Assembly: GCA_040756995.1 (NCBI GenBank)
Contig: JBFLYK010000010.1
Coordinates: forward strand, 1-64,000
Source: BP-133 sp040756995
Lineage (GTDB): Bacteria; Actinomycetota; Acidimicrobiia; IMCC26256; BP-133
Direction: 5' to 3'
DNA length: 64,000 nt
Shown: positions 16,026 to 24,005 of the stretch, piece after piece
How the letters are laid out: each line of letters begins with the position of its first letter
Numbering within the stretch: the stretch's first letter is position 1
Program-made: the position numbers and the translations under genes
The notes under the pieces: model-generated
The model's input: only the letters and a program-made list of their open reading frames with translations
Database searches by the model: none
Told to the model about the DNA's origin: nothing

Positions 16026-16075
16026 CCGACCTCTTGCATGCCATGCAAGCGCTCTGCCAACTGAGCTATGGCCCC
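16003..16075 (-). tRNA. tRNA-Ala (GGC anticodon)
   Basis: A 73-nt cloverleaf on the minus strand. Acceptor GGGGCCA pairs with TGGCTCC; the D-arm is GCTC/GAGC; the anticodon stem CTTGC/GCAAG closes loop ATGGCAT with anticodon GGC; the T-arm is GGGGG/CCCCC with TTCAAAT. Discriminator is A and CCA is not encoded. It marks the junction between element and chromosome. The gene is intact after integration. Confidence 0.97.
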
Positions 16076-16179
16076 GGTGCGGGCCACCACCCTAGCAGTG
16101 AGCGCCCCGGAACCGGCGCCTCGTTCGACCCAAAATGGGCATCGGGGCTGGTGGGGGCCACCGGTACACTTCCTCGGCT

Positions 16180-18633
16180 ATGAGCGAGGGGTACGACGTC
16201 CAGGCCATCGAGGCCAAATGGCAGAAGGTGTGGGAGGAGCGCGGCACCTACGAGATCGACGAGAGCGATCCGCGCCCCAAGTTCTACGACCTCTGCATGT
16301 ACCCGTACCCGTCGGGCCCGATCCACATGGGCCACGTCCGGAACTACACGCTGGGCGACGTCCTCTGCCGGTACAAGACGATGCAGGGCTTCGGTGTGCT
16401 CTCGCCCATGGGGTGGGACTCGTTCGGCCTGCCGGCGGAGAACGCTGCCATCGCCGAGGGCATCCACCCCGGGATCATCACCCGGCAGCGGATCGCCACC
16501 ATGAAGACCCAGATCAAGCGGCTGGGTTCCGCCTACGACTGGCGCCGCGAGGTGTCCTGCTGCGAGCCGGACTACTACCGGTGGACGCAGTGGCTGTTCG
16601 TGCAGCTGCACAAGGCCGGCCTGGCCTACAAGCAGATGGCCCCGGTCAACTGGTGCCCGTCCTGCCAGACCGTCCTGGCCAACGAGCAGGCCGAGGGCGG
16701 TGTGTGCGACCGGTGCGGCACCGAGGTCGTCAAGCGCGACCTCGAGCAGTGGATGTTCCGCATCACCGACTATGCCCAGCAGCTGCTCGACGACCTCGAC
16801 ACGGTCGATTGGCCGGAGCGGGTCAAAGTGATGCAGCGCAACTGGATCGGCCGGTCCGAGGGCGTCGAGTTCGACATCGCCGTCAAGGGCAGTGACACCA
16901 AGATCCGGGTGTTCACCACCCGCATCGACACCGTCTTCGGCATGACCTACGTCGTCCTGGCCCCCGAACATCCGCTGGTGCCGACCCTGACCGCCGGCAC
17001 CGGGCACGAACGGGAGGTCGCCGAGTTCGTGCAGCGGGTGAAGAACACCTCCGAGGTCGAACGGCAGTCGGCCGAGGGCCAGCTGGAGAAGCGAGGCATC
17101 TTCACCGGCGCCTACGCCATCAACCCGTTCAACGGCGCCGAGGTGCCGCTCTACCTGGCCGACTACGTGCTCGGCAGTTACGGGACGGGCGCCATCATGG
17201 CCGTCCCCGGCGAGGACCAGCGCGACTTCGACTTCGCCCTCGTCTACGAGCTGCCGGTCATCAAGACGACGGAACGCCCCGAGGGTTGGACGGAGCCGAC
17301 TTACACCGGTCCGGGCAAGAAGATCAACAGCGCGTTCCTCAACGGGATGACGGTCGAGGAAGCGAAAGCGGCCGGAACCGCCTGGCTCGAGGAACGCGGC
17401 CTGGGCAACGCCAAGGTCAACTACCGCCTGCGGGACTGGCTCATCTCCCGGCAGCGCTACTGGGGCTGCCCGATCCCGGTCGTCTATTGCGCCGAGCACG
17501 GCGCTCAGACGGTGCCCGAGGAGGAACTGCCGGTCCTCCTGCCCGACGACGTGGAGTTCCTGCCGTCGGGCGAGTCGCCGCTGCGACGCCACGAGGGCTT
17601 CCTCAACACCACCTGCCCGAAGTGCGGCGGACCGGCGACGCGCGAGACCGACACGATGGACACGTTCGTCGACTCGTCGTGGTACTTCCTGCGCTTCTGC
17701 GACGCCACCAACGCCCAGGCGCCGTTCGACCCGGCCAAGGTGAGTCGGTGGATGCCGGTCGACCAGTACATCGGCGGCATCGAGCACGCCATCCTCCACC
17801 TGCTCTACGCCCGGTTCTTCACCAAGGCGCTGGCCGACCTGGAGATCATCCCGCCCGACGTGCGGGAACCGTTCCAGCGGCTCTTCAGCCAGGGGATGAT
17901 CCGCCTCGGCGGCTCGAAGATGAGCAAGTCGAAGGGCAACGTCGTCTCCCCGGCCGAGTTCTTCGAGAGCCACGGTGCCGACGCCCTGCGCCTGTTCCAG
18001 CTCTTCGTCGGCCCGCCCGGCGACGACGCCGACTGGTCCGACCACGGCGTGGACGGCGCGTCGCGCTTCCTCGGCCGGGTCTGGCGGCTGGCGACCGGCG
18101 AAGCCGGCTCGGCGCCGGTCGAACGGACGGAAACCGACGCCGACCGGGCGATCACCCGCGGCCGGCACGCCCTGATCGGGAAGGTGACCGACGACTTCGA
18201 GCGGTGGGGATACAACACCGCCGTCGCCGCCTGCATGGAGTACGTCAACGACCTGTACAAGTACGTCCAGTCGGAGGCCGGGCCGCGCCGGGAGACGCTC
18301 GATGACGCGATCGACGGCCTGCTGCTGGTGCTGTCGCCGATGGCACCCCACATCTCGGCCGAGTTGTGGGAACGGCGCCACGGCGAAGGCGCCCATGTCC
18401 ACGAGCAGCCCTGGCCGACGTACGACCCTGAACTGGCCAAGGCCGAGACCGTCACGATGATCGTGCAGGTGAACGGGAAGGTCCGGGACCGCATCGACGT
18501 CGACGCCGCCATCACCGAGGACGAGATGGAGAAGGTGGCGATGGCGTCGGCCCGGGTGCAGGAGCACCTCGGCGGACGCACTCCCCGCAACGTGATCATC
18601 GTCCGGCCCAAGCTGGTCAACATCGTCGGCTAG
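16180..18633 (+). CDS. leuS: Leucyl-tRNA synthetase
   Basis: An 817-residue class I aminoacyl-tRNA synthetase charging tRNA-Leu in the cytoplasm. The HIGH motif appears as HMGH (49-52) in YPYPSGPIHMGHVRNY, the KMSKS loop is exact (about 580-584), and the editing CP1 domain lies between (about 225-410; TTRIDTVFGMTYV is the editing signature). CPSC and CPKCGG-type cysteine pairs suggest zinc ribbons. The C-terminal anticodon-binding domain ends with IVQVNGKVRDR. ATG 16180 gives the usual N-terminus. First conserved chromosomal gene beside the element. Confidence 0.97.
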   Translation: MSEGYDVQAIEAKWQKVWEERGTYEIDESDPRPKFYDLCMYPYPSGPIHMGHVRNYTLGDVLCRYKTMQGFGVLSPMGWDSFGLPAENAAIAEGIHPGIITRQRIATMKTQIKRLGSAYDWRREVSCCEPDYYRWTQWLFVQLHKAGLAYKQMAPVNWCPSCQTVLANEQAEGGVCDRCGTEVVKRDLEQWMFRITDYAQQLLDDLDTVDWPERVKVMQRNWIGRSEGVEFDIAVKGSDTKIRVFTTRIDTVFGMTYVVLAPEHPLVPTLTAGTGHEREVAEFVQRVKNTSEVERQSAEGQLEKRGIFTGAYAINPFNGAEVPLYLADYVLGSYGTGAIMAVPGEDQRDFDFALVYELPVIKTTERPEGWTEPTYTGPGKKINSAFLNGMTVEEAKAAGTAWLEERGLGNAKVNYRLRDWLISRQRYWGCPIPVVYCAEHGAQTVPEEELPVLLPDDVEFLPSGESPLRRHEGFLNTTCPKCGGPATRETDTMDTFVDSSWYFLRFCDATNAQAPFDPAKVSRWMPVDQYIGGIEHAILHLLYARFFTKALADLEIIPPDVREPFQRLFSQGMIRLGGSKMSKSKGNVVSPAEFFESHGADALRLFQLFVGPPGDDADWSDHGVDGASRFLGRVWRLATGEAGSAPVERTETDADRAITRGRHALIGKVTDDFERWGYNTAVAACMEYVNDLYKYVQSEAGPRRETLDDAIDGLLLVLSPMAPHISAELWERRHGEGAHVHEQPWPTYDPELAKAETVTMIVQVNGKVRDRIDVDAAITEDEMEKVAMASARVQEHLGGRTPRNVIIVRPKLVNIVG

Positions 18634-18649
18634 CCGGCCGCAGACCACG

Positions 18650-18982
18650 GTGGCGTTCCGACGGGTCGACGGCGACTATCCCCTCGTGCCGCCGGCCGAC
18701 GTCGCCCGGGCCCGGATCATCGACGTGCCCTGCCTCACACCCGGTGTGGCCGCCATGACGCTCGGGCGCATCATCCTGCTGCGGCGCGACCACGCCGCCG
18801 ATCGGGCGCTGGTGGCCCACGAACTCGTCCACGTCCGCCAGTGGCGCGAGCTCGGGGCGCCGAGGTTCCTGTGGCGGTACCTCGGCGCCTACGTCCGGGG
18901 CCGGCGGGCGGGGCTGGGCCACGACGCCGCCTACCGAGCCATTCCGCTCGAAGTGGAGGCTCGGCAACTGGCCGGCCGCTGA
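18650..18982 (+). CDS. Small HExxH metalloprotease-like protein
   Basis: A 110-residue protein starting at GTG 16 nt after leuS. Its core, VAHELVHVRQW (about 62-72), is an HExxH zinc motif of the type seen in DUF4157-like and related gluzincin-fold proteins. Strands before it (ARIIDVPCLTPGVAAMTLGRIILLRRD) and a helix after it fit a minimal protease fold. No signal peptide or membrane segment. Substrate unknown; it may be a fragment-size stand-alone domain. The start has no clear RBS. Confidence 0.65.
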   Translation: MAFRRVDGDYPLVPPADVARARIIDVPCLTPGVAAMTLGRIILLRRDHAADRALVAHELVHVRQWRELGAPRFLWRYLGAYVRGRRAGLGHDAAYRAIPLEVEARQLAGR

Positions 18983-19092
18983 CCCCGGAAAATCGCTGGC
19001 GGCCGGCGATCGGCGCTGCCTAGCGTCGTTGCGGTCGTTCTTCCCCCCGGTGCTTCCCTCGCTCGCTGTCGGCGCGCTCATGGGAGGTGGCC

Positions 19093-19791
19093 ATGCCCGA
19101 ACGCCTTCGGGGGCTGTGGCATCGGATCCGGTCGGGAGAGGACCCGCTGGCCTTTGGCGCCGTCGTGTTCGTCGTGACGGTCGTGGCCGGGCTCGTGTGG
19201 TTCTGGGCCGGAGCCCGCTCCGGTGGCGTCCCCGCCGCGTCGGCGGCGCCGGGCTCGCCGACGGGCGGCGGCCCGCCCTCGTCGCTCACCGCACAGCGCG
19301 CCGAGGTCACCAGCACGACCGGCGCGCCGCTGGCGGTGCACGTGGCCGGGGCCGTGGCCCGACCGGGCCTCTACCACGTTCCCGCCGGCTCCCGGGTCGC
19401 CGACGCCCTGGCCCGGGCTGGCGGAAAGCTGCCCCGGGCCGACCTCGACCGCCTGAACCTGGCCGCCCGCCTGGTCGACGGCCAGAAGATCCTGGTCACC
19501 CGGAGGGGCGATCCGTTGCCTCCGGTCGAGATGACGTCGGCCGGCGCGGCAGGAGGTACGACCGGCGGCGGCGGGGAGCCCGCCGGCGAAGCGCCGGCCG
19601 AGCCGATCGACCTGAACACGGCCGACCTGGCGGCGCTCGATTCCCTGCCCGGCATCGGGCCGGCCACCGCCCGGGCCATCATCGAGGAGCGAACCCGCCG
19701 GGGCGGCTTCCGTTCGACCCGTGATCTCCTTCGGGTGCCCGGCATCGGCGAAGGCCGCTTCGCCCGTCTGAAAGATCGTGTCCGGGTGTGA
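19093..19791 (+). CDS. comEA: ComEA-like DNA-binding competence protein
   Basis: A 232-residue membrane-anchored DNA receptor for natural transformation. One transmembrane helix (about 21-41) is followed by a Gly/Pro/Ser linker, an SLBB domain (about 78-135; LAVHVAGAVARPGLYHVP), a second Gly-rich linker and a helix-hairpin-helix domain (about 168-230; DLNTADLAALDSLPGIGPA). ATG 19093 is preferred: GGGAGG ends 5 nt upstream, and the earlier in-frame GTG lies inside that RBS. It overlaps comEC by 4 nt, forming the usual comEA-comEC pair. Confidence 0.92.
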   Translation: MPERLRGLWHRIRSGEDPLAFGAVVFVVTVVAGLVWFWAGARSGGVPAASAAPGSPTGGGPPSSLTAQRAEVTSTTGAPLAVHVAGAVARPGLYHVPAGSRVADALARAGGKLPRADLDRLNLAARLVDGQKILVTRRGDPLPPVEMTSAGAAGGTTGGGGEPAGEAPAEPIDLNTADLAALDSLPGIGPATARAIIEERTRRGGFRSTRDLLRVPGIGEGRFARLKDRVRV

Positions 19792-21527
19792 ACTCCTTCC
19801 GGGCGGAGCTCGGTGCGATCCTCGGAGCGGCCTCCGTCGTCGCCGGTGCCCGGGTGGGGGAGGCCATCGGATGGTCCGCCGGCACGGCGGCCGCCGTCGT
19901 CGTCATCGCCGCGGCGTCGGCGATCGCGGCGAGAACGAGCGCACGGCCGGTCCGACGGCTGGCTGCACTGTTGGTGCTCGCCGTACTCGGGGCCGGATCG
20001 ATGGCCCGCGCCGTGTCGGGGCTCGACGGGGCGGCCGCCCGGCTGGCCACCGGGGAGACCGAGGCCGAGGCGACGGTGCGGCTGGCGGCCGACCCTCAGG
20101 GCCGGTGGACGGGCGTGCGGGTGCCGGCTCGGCTCGAGGCCGTCGGCGGCCGTCGAGTCCGAGGGCTCGTCCTCGTCGTGGCCCGGCCGCCGGCGGCGGC
20201 GAGGCTGCGGCTCTTGGAGGCGGGCGAATCGGCGGTGCTGACCGGCCGGTTCCGGGCACTGGAAGCGCGGGAGCGGCGATGGCGGTGGCGCCATGTCGGG
20301 GCCGTGTTCGAGGCCGGCGACCTCGTCGGCGCCGGGCCGGCGACGGGATTCGGCCGGTGGGCCAACGGTGTCCGTCGCCGGGTGCTGGCCGGAGGAGAGG
20401 CGCTGGCGCCGACCGACCGGGCACTGGTGGCTGGATTCCTCGTGGGCGACGACCGCGACCTGCCGGCGACCGTGGCCGCGGACTTCCGGGCCGCTGGCCT
20501 GTCGCATCTGCTCGTCGTCTCCGGGGCCAACGTCACGCTGGCCCTGGCCCTGGTGGCTCCGGTGCTGCAGCGCTTCTCGCTCGTGGGCCGGCTGGTGGGC
20601 GGAGCGGCGGCGCTGCTCCTGTTCTGCGCCATGACCCGGTTCGAACCGTCGGTGCTGCGGGCGGGAGCCATGTCCGGCCTGGCGCTGCTGGCCGCCTTTC
20701 TCGGCCGGCCCATCAGCGGGCTGCGACTTCTGGCCCTGGCCATCGCCGGTCTCGTGCTGCTCGATCCGTTCCTGGTCCACTCACTGGGCTTCGGCCTGTC
20801 GTGCGGCGCCAGCGCCGGAATCCTCCTGCTGGCCGGGCCGCTGGCCGGCGGCCTTCCCGGTCCGCGCTTCGTGCGCGAGCCGCTGGCGGTGACCGCCGCC
20901 GCCCAGGTGGGGGTGGCGCCGATCGCCCTGCCGGCGTTCGGAAGCCTGCCGCTGGCCGCCCTGCCGGCCAACCTGCTGGCCGCGCCGGCGGCCGCCGCCC
21001 TGAGCCTGTGGGGGCTGGCGTCGGGTCTGGCCGGGGGATTGATCGGGCCGGCGGCCGGCTCCCCGGACGCCGGTCCGGCGGCAGTGCTGCAGCTACCCAC
21101 GGCCGCGCTGGCCCGCTGGATCCAGGCGGTCGCTCACCTGGCGGCCAGATCGCCGTTGATGATCGGTCCCCGGGCGGTGGCTGTCGGCCTGGTCCTGACC
21201 GGGCTCTGGTGGGCCTCAGCCCGAGCGCGTCGAAGCGAGTTCTCCGCTCGGTTCCTTCCGAGGGTCGGTCTCCAGCCCGAGCCAGTGGTCGACGGCCAGC
21301 AGGCCGGGGCCGGCCAGCAGCAGGGCGGCGGCGGTCACGGCGTAGAGGAGGTCGAGTTCGAAACCGCTGCGGCCGCCCCCGCCAAGTACGCCGACGTCCC
21401 ACTTGACCTTGGCCACGATCAGCAGAAACTGCGTGGTCGCCAGCGCGCCCCACAGCCGGGTGAGCAGGCCGAGGGCCAGGCACACCCCACCGACCAGCTC
21501 GATGACGATCGTCGCCCGGGCCAGTAG
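19788..21527 (+). CDS. comEC: ComEC/Rec2-like DNA channel, competence domain only
   Basis: The frame encodes 579 residues from a GTG overlapping comEA. Residues about 50-140 are an extracytoplasmic OB-like part, and about 200-480 hold the Competence domain with many helices (HLLVVSGANVTLALALV is the hallmark). The C-terminal metallo-beta-lactamase domain of full ComEC is missing. After about residue 480 the sequence becomes Gln/Gly/Pro-rich and runs 312 nt antisense through the doxX-like gene, so the real protein may be shorter or the tail non-functional. Acts as the membrane channel for single-stranded DNA uptake. Confidence 0.85.
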   Translation: MNSFRAELGAILGAASVVAGARVGEAIGWSAGTAAAVVVIAAASAIAARTSARPVRRLAALLVLAVLGAGSMARAVSGLDGAAARLATGETEAEATVRLAADPQGRWTGVRVPARLEAVGGRRVRGLVLVVARPPAAARLRLLEAGESAVLTGRFRALEARERRWRWRHVGAVFEAGDLVGAGPATGFGRWANGVRRRVLAGGEALAPTDRALVAGFLVGDDRDLPATVAADFRAAGLSHLLVVSGANVTLALALVAPVLQRFSLVGRLVGGAAALLLFCAMTRFEPSVLRAGAMSGLALLAAFLGRPISGLRLLALAIAGLVLLDPFLVHSLGFGLSCGASAGILLLAGPLAGGLPGPRFVREPLAVTAAAQVGVAPIALPAFGSLPLAALPANLLAAPAAAALSLWGLASGLAGGLIGPAAGSPDAGPAAVLQLPTAALARWIQAVAHLAARSPLMIGPRAVAVGLVLTGLWWASARARRSEFSARFLPRVGLQPEPVVDGQQAGAGQQQGGGGHGVEEVEFETAAAAPAKYADVPLDLGHDQQKLRGRQRAPQPGEQAEGQAHPTDQLDDDRRPGQ

Positions 21528-21707
21528 CTCGGGAAGCGGAAAGCCGTACCGGTCCACGGTGGCGACGAACTTCTCCACGCCGCCTTCGATCTTCTTGTAT
21601 CCGTGGTAGGCCAGCATCGGCCCCATCACGACCCTGATCGCCAGCAACGCCGCCCCGGAGGGCAGAGGTCCGCTGGTGAACGGCAAGCGGATCGGTCCCA
21701 GCCGCAT
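21216..21707 (-). CDS. DoxX-family membrane protein
   Basis: A 163-residue protein with four predicted helices (about 18-36, 65-85, 88-106, 118-140). The DoxX pattern is visible: RVVMGPMLAYHGYKKIEGG near the start, RATIVIELVGGVCLALGLLTRL in the middle. Such proteins are small quinone- or redox-associated membrane proteins of unclear role. ATG 21707 has AAGGGAG 5 nt upstream; a GTG two codons earlier is possible. It converges with comEC, whose open frame overlaps it on the other strand. Confidence 0.85.
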   Translation of the reverse strand: MRLGPIRLPFTSGPLPSGAALLAIRVVMGPMLAYHGYKKIEGGVEKFVATVDRYGFPLPELLARATIVIELVGGVCLALGLLTRLWGALATTQFLLIVAKVKWDVGVLGGGGRSGFELDLLYAVTAAALLLAGPGLLAVDHWLGLETDPRKEPSGELASTRSG

Positions 21708-21749
21708 CAGCACTCCCTTCAGGCTTCGTTCCCGGTACCCTGCCCCGCC

Positions 21750-22589
21750 GTGCCGATCGGCAACCCCTCACTCCGGCTCGGCTCCCGCTGCTACGACCTC
21801 ACGCGCCGGTGCCTGGTGATGGGCCTGCTCGACGGCACATCGGACTCCGTCTCCAACCAGGGTGCCACGCCGGCAGTGGATCGAATGTTGCAGCGGGCGG
21901 AAGGGCTCGTGAACGACGGCGCCGACGTTCTCGAATTCGGCTGTGTACAGGCCGGTCCCGGGCAGGCTCTGAGCGAGGCGGAGGAGCTCGAGCGGATCGT
22001 CCGCGCCGTTGAGGCTCTGGTCGGGCGCTTCGACGTGCCGGTGGCAGCCAACACCGGAAGCGCCCCCGTCCTGGCCGCCGCCTGCGCCGCCGGCGCCGTC
22101 GTGGGCAACGACAGCCGCGGCTTCGCCGATCCGGAGTACCTGCCCACCGCCGCCCGGGCCGGGGCGTCGGTCGTGGCCCGCCCCCCGCAGTCAACTGGTC
22201 TCGTCAGCGACGTCGCCGCCTTCCTGGCCGACCGGGCAGAGCGGGCCCGGGCGGCAGGGCTGGCCCCCGATCAGATCATGGTCGACGCCGGCCTCGATCT
22301 CGCCAAGACGGCGGCGGAGCGCGCGGCTCTGCTGCGGGCGAGTGAGCGGCTGGCTGCACTCGGATATCCGCTGGTGCTCTCGGCCTCCGGAGCGACGTTC
22401 CCCGGCCTGCTCCCCGACCGGGCCGGCGGTGGCCGCCGCGCCGCGTCGCTGACGGCGGTGGCCTACGGCGTCAGCCGGGGGTGCCGAATCGTGCGCGTCC
22501 ATGACGTCGCCGGTACCGTCCGGGTCGTGCGGGTCATCGAGCGGATCCTCGAAGCAGGCGCCGGCGCCGAAAGGGAACACGACGCATGA
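21750..22589 (+). CDS. Dihydropteroate synthase-like protein with altered active site
   Basis: A 279-residue TIM-barrel protein clearly related to FolP. The N-terminal signature reads VMGLLDGTSDSVSNQG where DHPS normally has MGILNVTPDSFSDGG. The second signature DIGGESTRPGA has become EFGCVQAGPGQ, and DTxKxxVA has become ANTGSAPVLAAAC, while VGNDSRGF and the final RIVRVHDV are still recognisable. Several pterin and pABA contacts are therefore missing, so it may not make dihydropteroate. GTG 21750 fits the family N-terminus. It overlaps holA by 4 nt. Comparable to the non-DHPS FolP2 paralogues of other actinobacteria. Confidence 0.8.
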   Translation: MPIGNPSLRLGSRCYDLTRRCLVMGLLDGTSDSVSNQGATPAVDRMLQRAEGLVNDGADVLEFGCVQAGPGQALSEAEELERIVRAVEALVGRFDVPVAANTGSAPVLAAACAAGAVVGNDSRGFADPEYLPTAARAGASVVARPPQSTGLVSDVAAFLADRAERARAAGLAPDQIMVDAGLDLAKTAAERAALLRASERLAALGYPLVLSASGATFPGLLPDRAGGGRRAASLTAVAYGVSRGCRIVRVHDVAGTVRVVRVIERILEAGAGAEREHDA

Positions 22590-23665
22590 GCCAAACACCG
22601 CCCGTTCACCTCGTGCTGGGCGACGATCCGCGCTTTCGGGCCGACGCCACGAAGGCGCTGATCGCCGAACTGCTCGGCGCCGACGACCCGAGCCTGGCCC
22701 TCGAGGAGTTCTCGCTCGCTCCCCGGACCGACGCGGCGGGCGACGACGCGGCGCCGGCCGCCGACGCCCCGCCGATCGTGGCCGCCGCTCTCGGGTCGGC
22801 GTCGACGCCGCCGTTCGGCACGGAGCGGCGCGTGATCGTCATCCGGGAAGTCGGTGCCATGGGCACCGCCGAGGCGGACGCCGTAGCCCGCTACCTGGCC
22901 GACCCCTGCCCGACCACGTCACTGGTTCTCGTCGGCGGTGGCGGACGCCTGCCGGTGGCGCTGACCAAGGCGGTCAAGGCCGCCGGCGGCGTGGAGGTCA
23001 AGACGGCCCCGGGCAAAACAGGCGACGCGCTGACCGGAGCCCTCGACGGTGCCGGGATCAAGCTGACCGCCGCCGCCGCCCACCGGCTCTCCGACTGGCT
23101 CGGTGACGACGCCGGGCGGATCCCCGCCCTCCTCGACGTGTTGCGGGCGGCCTACGGCGAAGGTGCCCGCGTCGACGTCGACGACCTCGAGCCCTACCTC
23201 GGCGAGGCCGGCGGCGTCGCCCCGTACCACCTGACCGGGGCCATCGACAAAGGCGACGCCGGCGGCGCCCTCGAGATCCTCCACCGGTTGCGAGGGGCGA
23301 GTTTCCACCCCCTGCAGGTCATGGCCCTGCTGCACAGGCACTACCAACGGATGCTCCGGCTCGACGACCCGTCCATCGGCGGAGAGCAGGGTGCCGTCGA
23401 AGCGCTGGGCGGCAAGGTGAAGCCCTACCCCGCCGGCCTCGCCCTGCGCCAGGCCCGCCTCCTCGGCGCCGACGGGCTGAAGGCGGCCTACGGCCACCTG
23501 GCCAAGGCCGACGTCGACCTGCGGGGCGCCACCGGCCTGTCGGAGGACGCCGTGCTCGAAGTGCTCGTCGCCCGTCTCGCCGGCCTGTCCCGCCGGGCCG
23601 GCGCCGCCGGCGGCTCCGCTCCCCGCGGCCGCCCCCGCTCGTCCGGTCCGAACCGCCGTCGTTAG
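22586..23665 (+). CDS. holA: DNA polymerase III subunit delta
   Basis: A 359-residue clamp-loader subunit that opens the beta clamp. The N-terminal part (VHLVLGDDPRFRADATKALI, RRVIVIREVG) matches the delta subunit Rossmann-like domain, followed by the lid and a C-terminal collar domain (FHPLQVMALLHRHYQRMLRL, LRQARLLGADGLKAAYGHLAKAD). The tail is Arg/Gly-rich. ATGA overlap with the preceding gene. The next gene, rpsT, is convergent and ends one base beyond the holA stop, a common holA-rpsT arrangement in actinobacteria. Confidence 0.92.
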   Translation: MSQTPPVHLVLGDDPRFRADATKALIAELLGADDPSLALEEFSLAPRTDAAGDDAAPAADAPPIVAAALGSASTPPFGTERRVIVIREVGAMGTAEADAVARYLADPCPTTSLVLVGGGGRLPVALTKAVKAAGGVEVKTAPGKTGDALTGALDGAGIKLTAAAAHRLSDWLGDDAGRIPALLDVLRAAYGEGARVDVDDLEPYLGEAGGVAPYHLTGAIDKGDAGGALEILHRLRGASFHPLQVMALLHRHYQRMLRLDDPSIGGEQGAVEALGGKVKPYPAGLALRQARLLGADGLKAAYGHLAKADVDLRGATGLSEDAVLEVLVARLAGLSRRAGAAGGSAPRGRPRSSGPNRRR

Positions 23666-23666
23666 C

Positions 23667-23936
23667 TCAGGCGGAGGTCTGCGCCTTGGCGACCCGCTTC
23701 ATCAGCTTGGACTTGCGGTTGGCCGCCTGGTTCTTGTGGATGACCCCCTTGGCCGCGGCCATGTCGAGCGCCTTCACCGCCCGGCGCACGTAGGCCTCGG
23801 TGTCCTCGGCACCGTTGACCGCCGCCTTGTCGGCGTTCTTGATGCGCGTCTTCAGCTCCGAACGGACCGCCTTGTTCCGTTCGTGCCGTTTGGCGTTGGT
23901 GAGGATGCGCTTCTTCTGGCTCTTGATGTTGGCCAT
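23667..23936 (-). CDS. rpsT: 30S ribosomal protein S20
   Basis: An 89-residue basic protein of the small ribosomal subunit that binds 16S rRNA. The N-terminus MANIKSQKKRILTNAKRHER and the C-terminal GVIHKNQAANRKSKLMKRVA are diagnostic. ATG 23936 gives exactly the family length; the longer frame upstream is antisense to lepA. It is divergent from lepA with about 69 nt between the starts, so a bidirectional promoter region lies there. Confidence 0.97.
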   Translation of the reverse strand: MANIKSQKKRILTNAKRHERNKAVRSELKTRIKNADKAAVNGAEDTEAYVRRAVKALDMAAAKGVIHKNQAANRKSKLMKRVAKAQTSA

Positions 23937-24005
23937 GCAGGGTGCTCCGAAATCTCTCTTTGGCAAAGCTCTGAAGACGAAAGCTTGGAGGTTAGCGTAC
24001 TGGCG

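Noticed and set aside
15842..16090. Possible small gene between the integrase and leuS on the minus strand
   Set aside because: Most of it is a translation of the tRNA-Ala gene, and the remaining C-terminal part has no RBS or family match. It may only reflect the att region.
16066..18648. Very long open frame antisense to leuS
   Set aside because: Its Gly/Val/Arg/Asp-rich sequence is the mirror of third-position GC in leuS; it has no domain and would overlap a certain gene along its full length.
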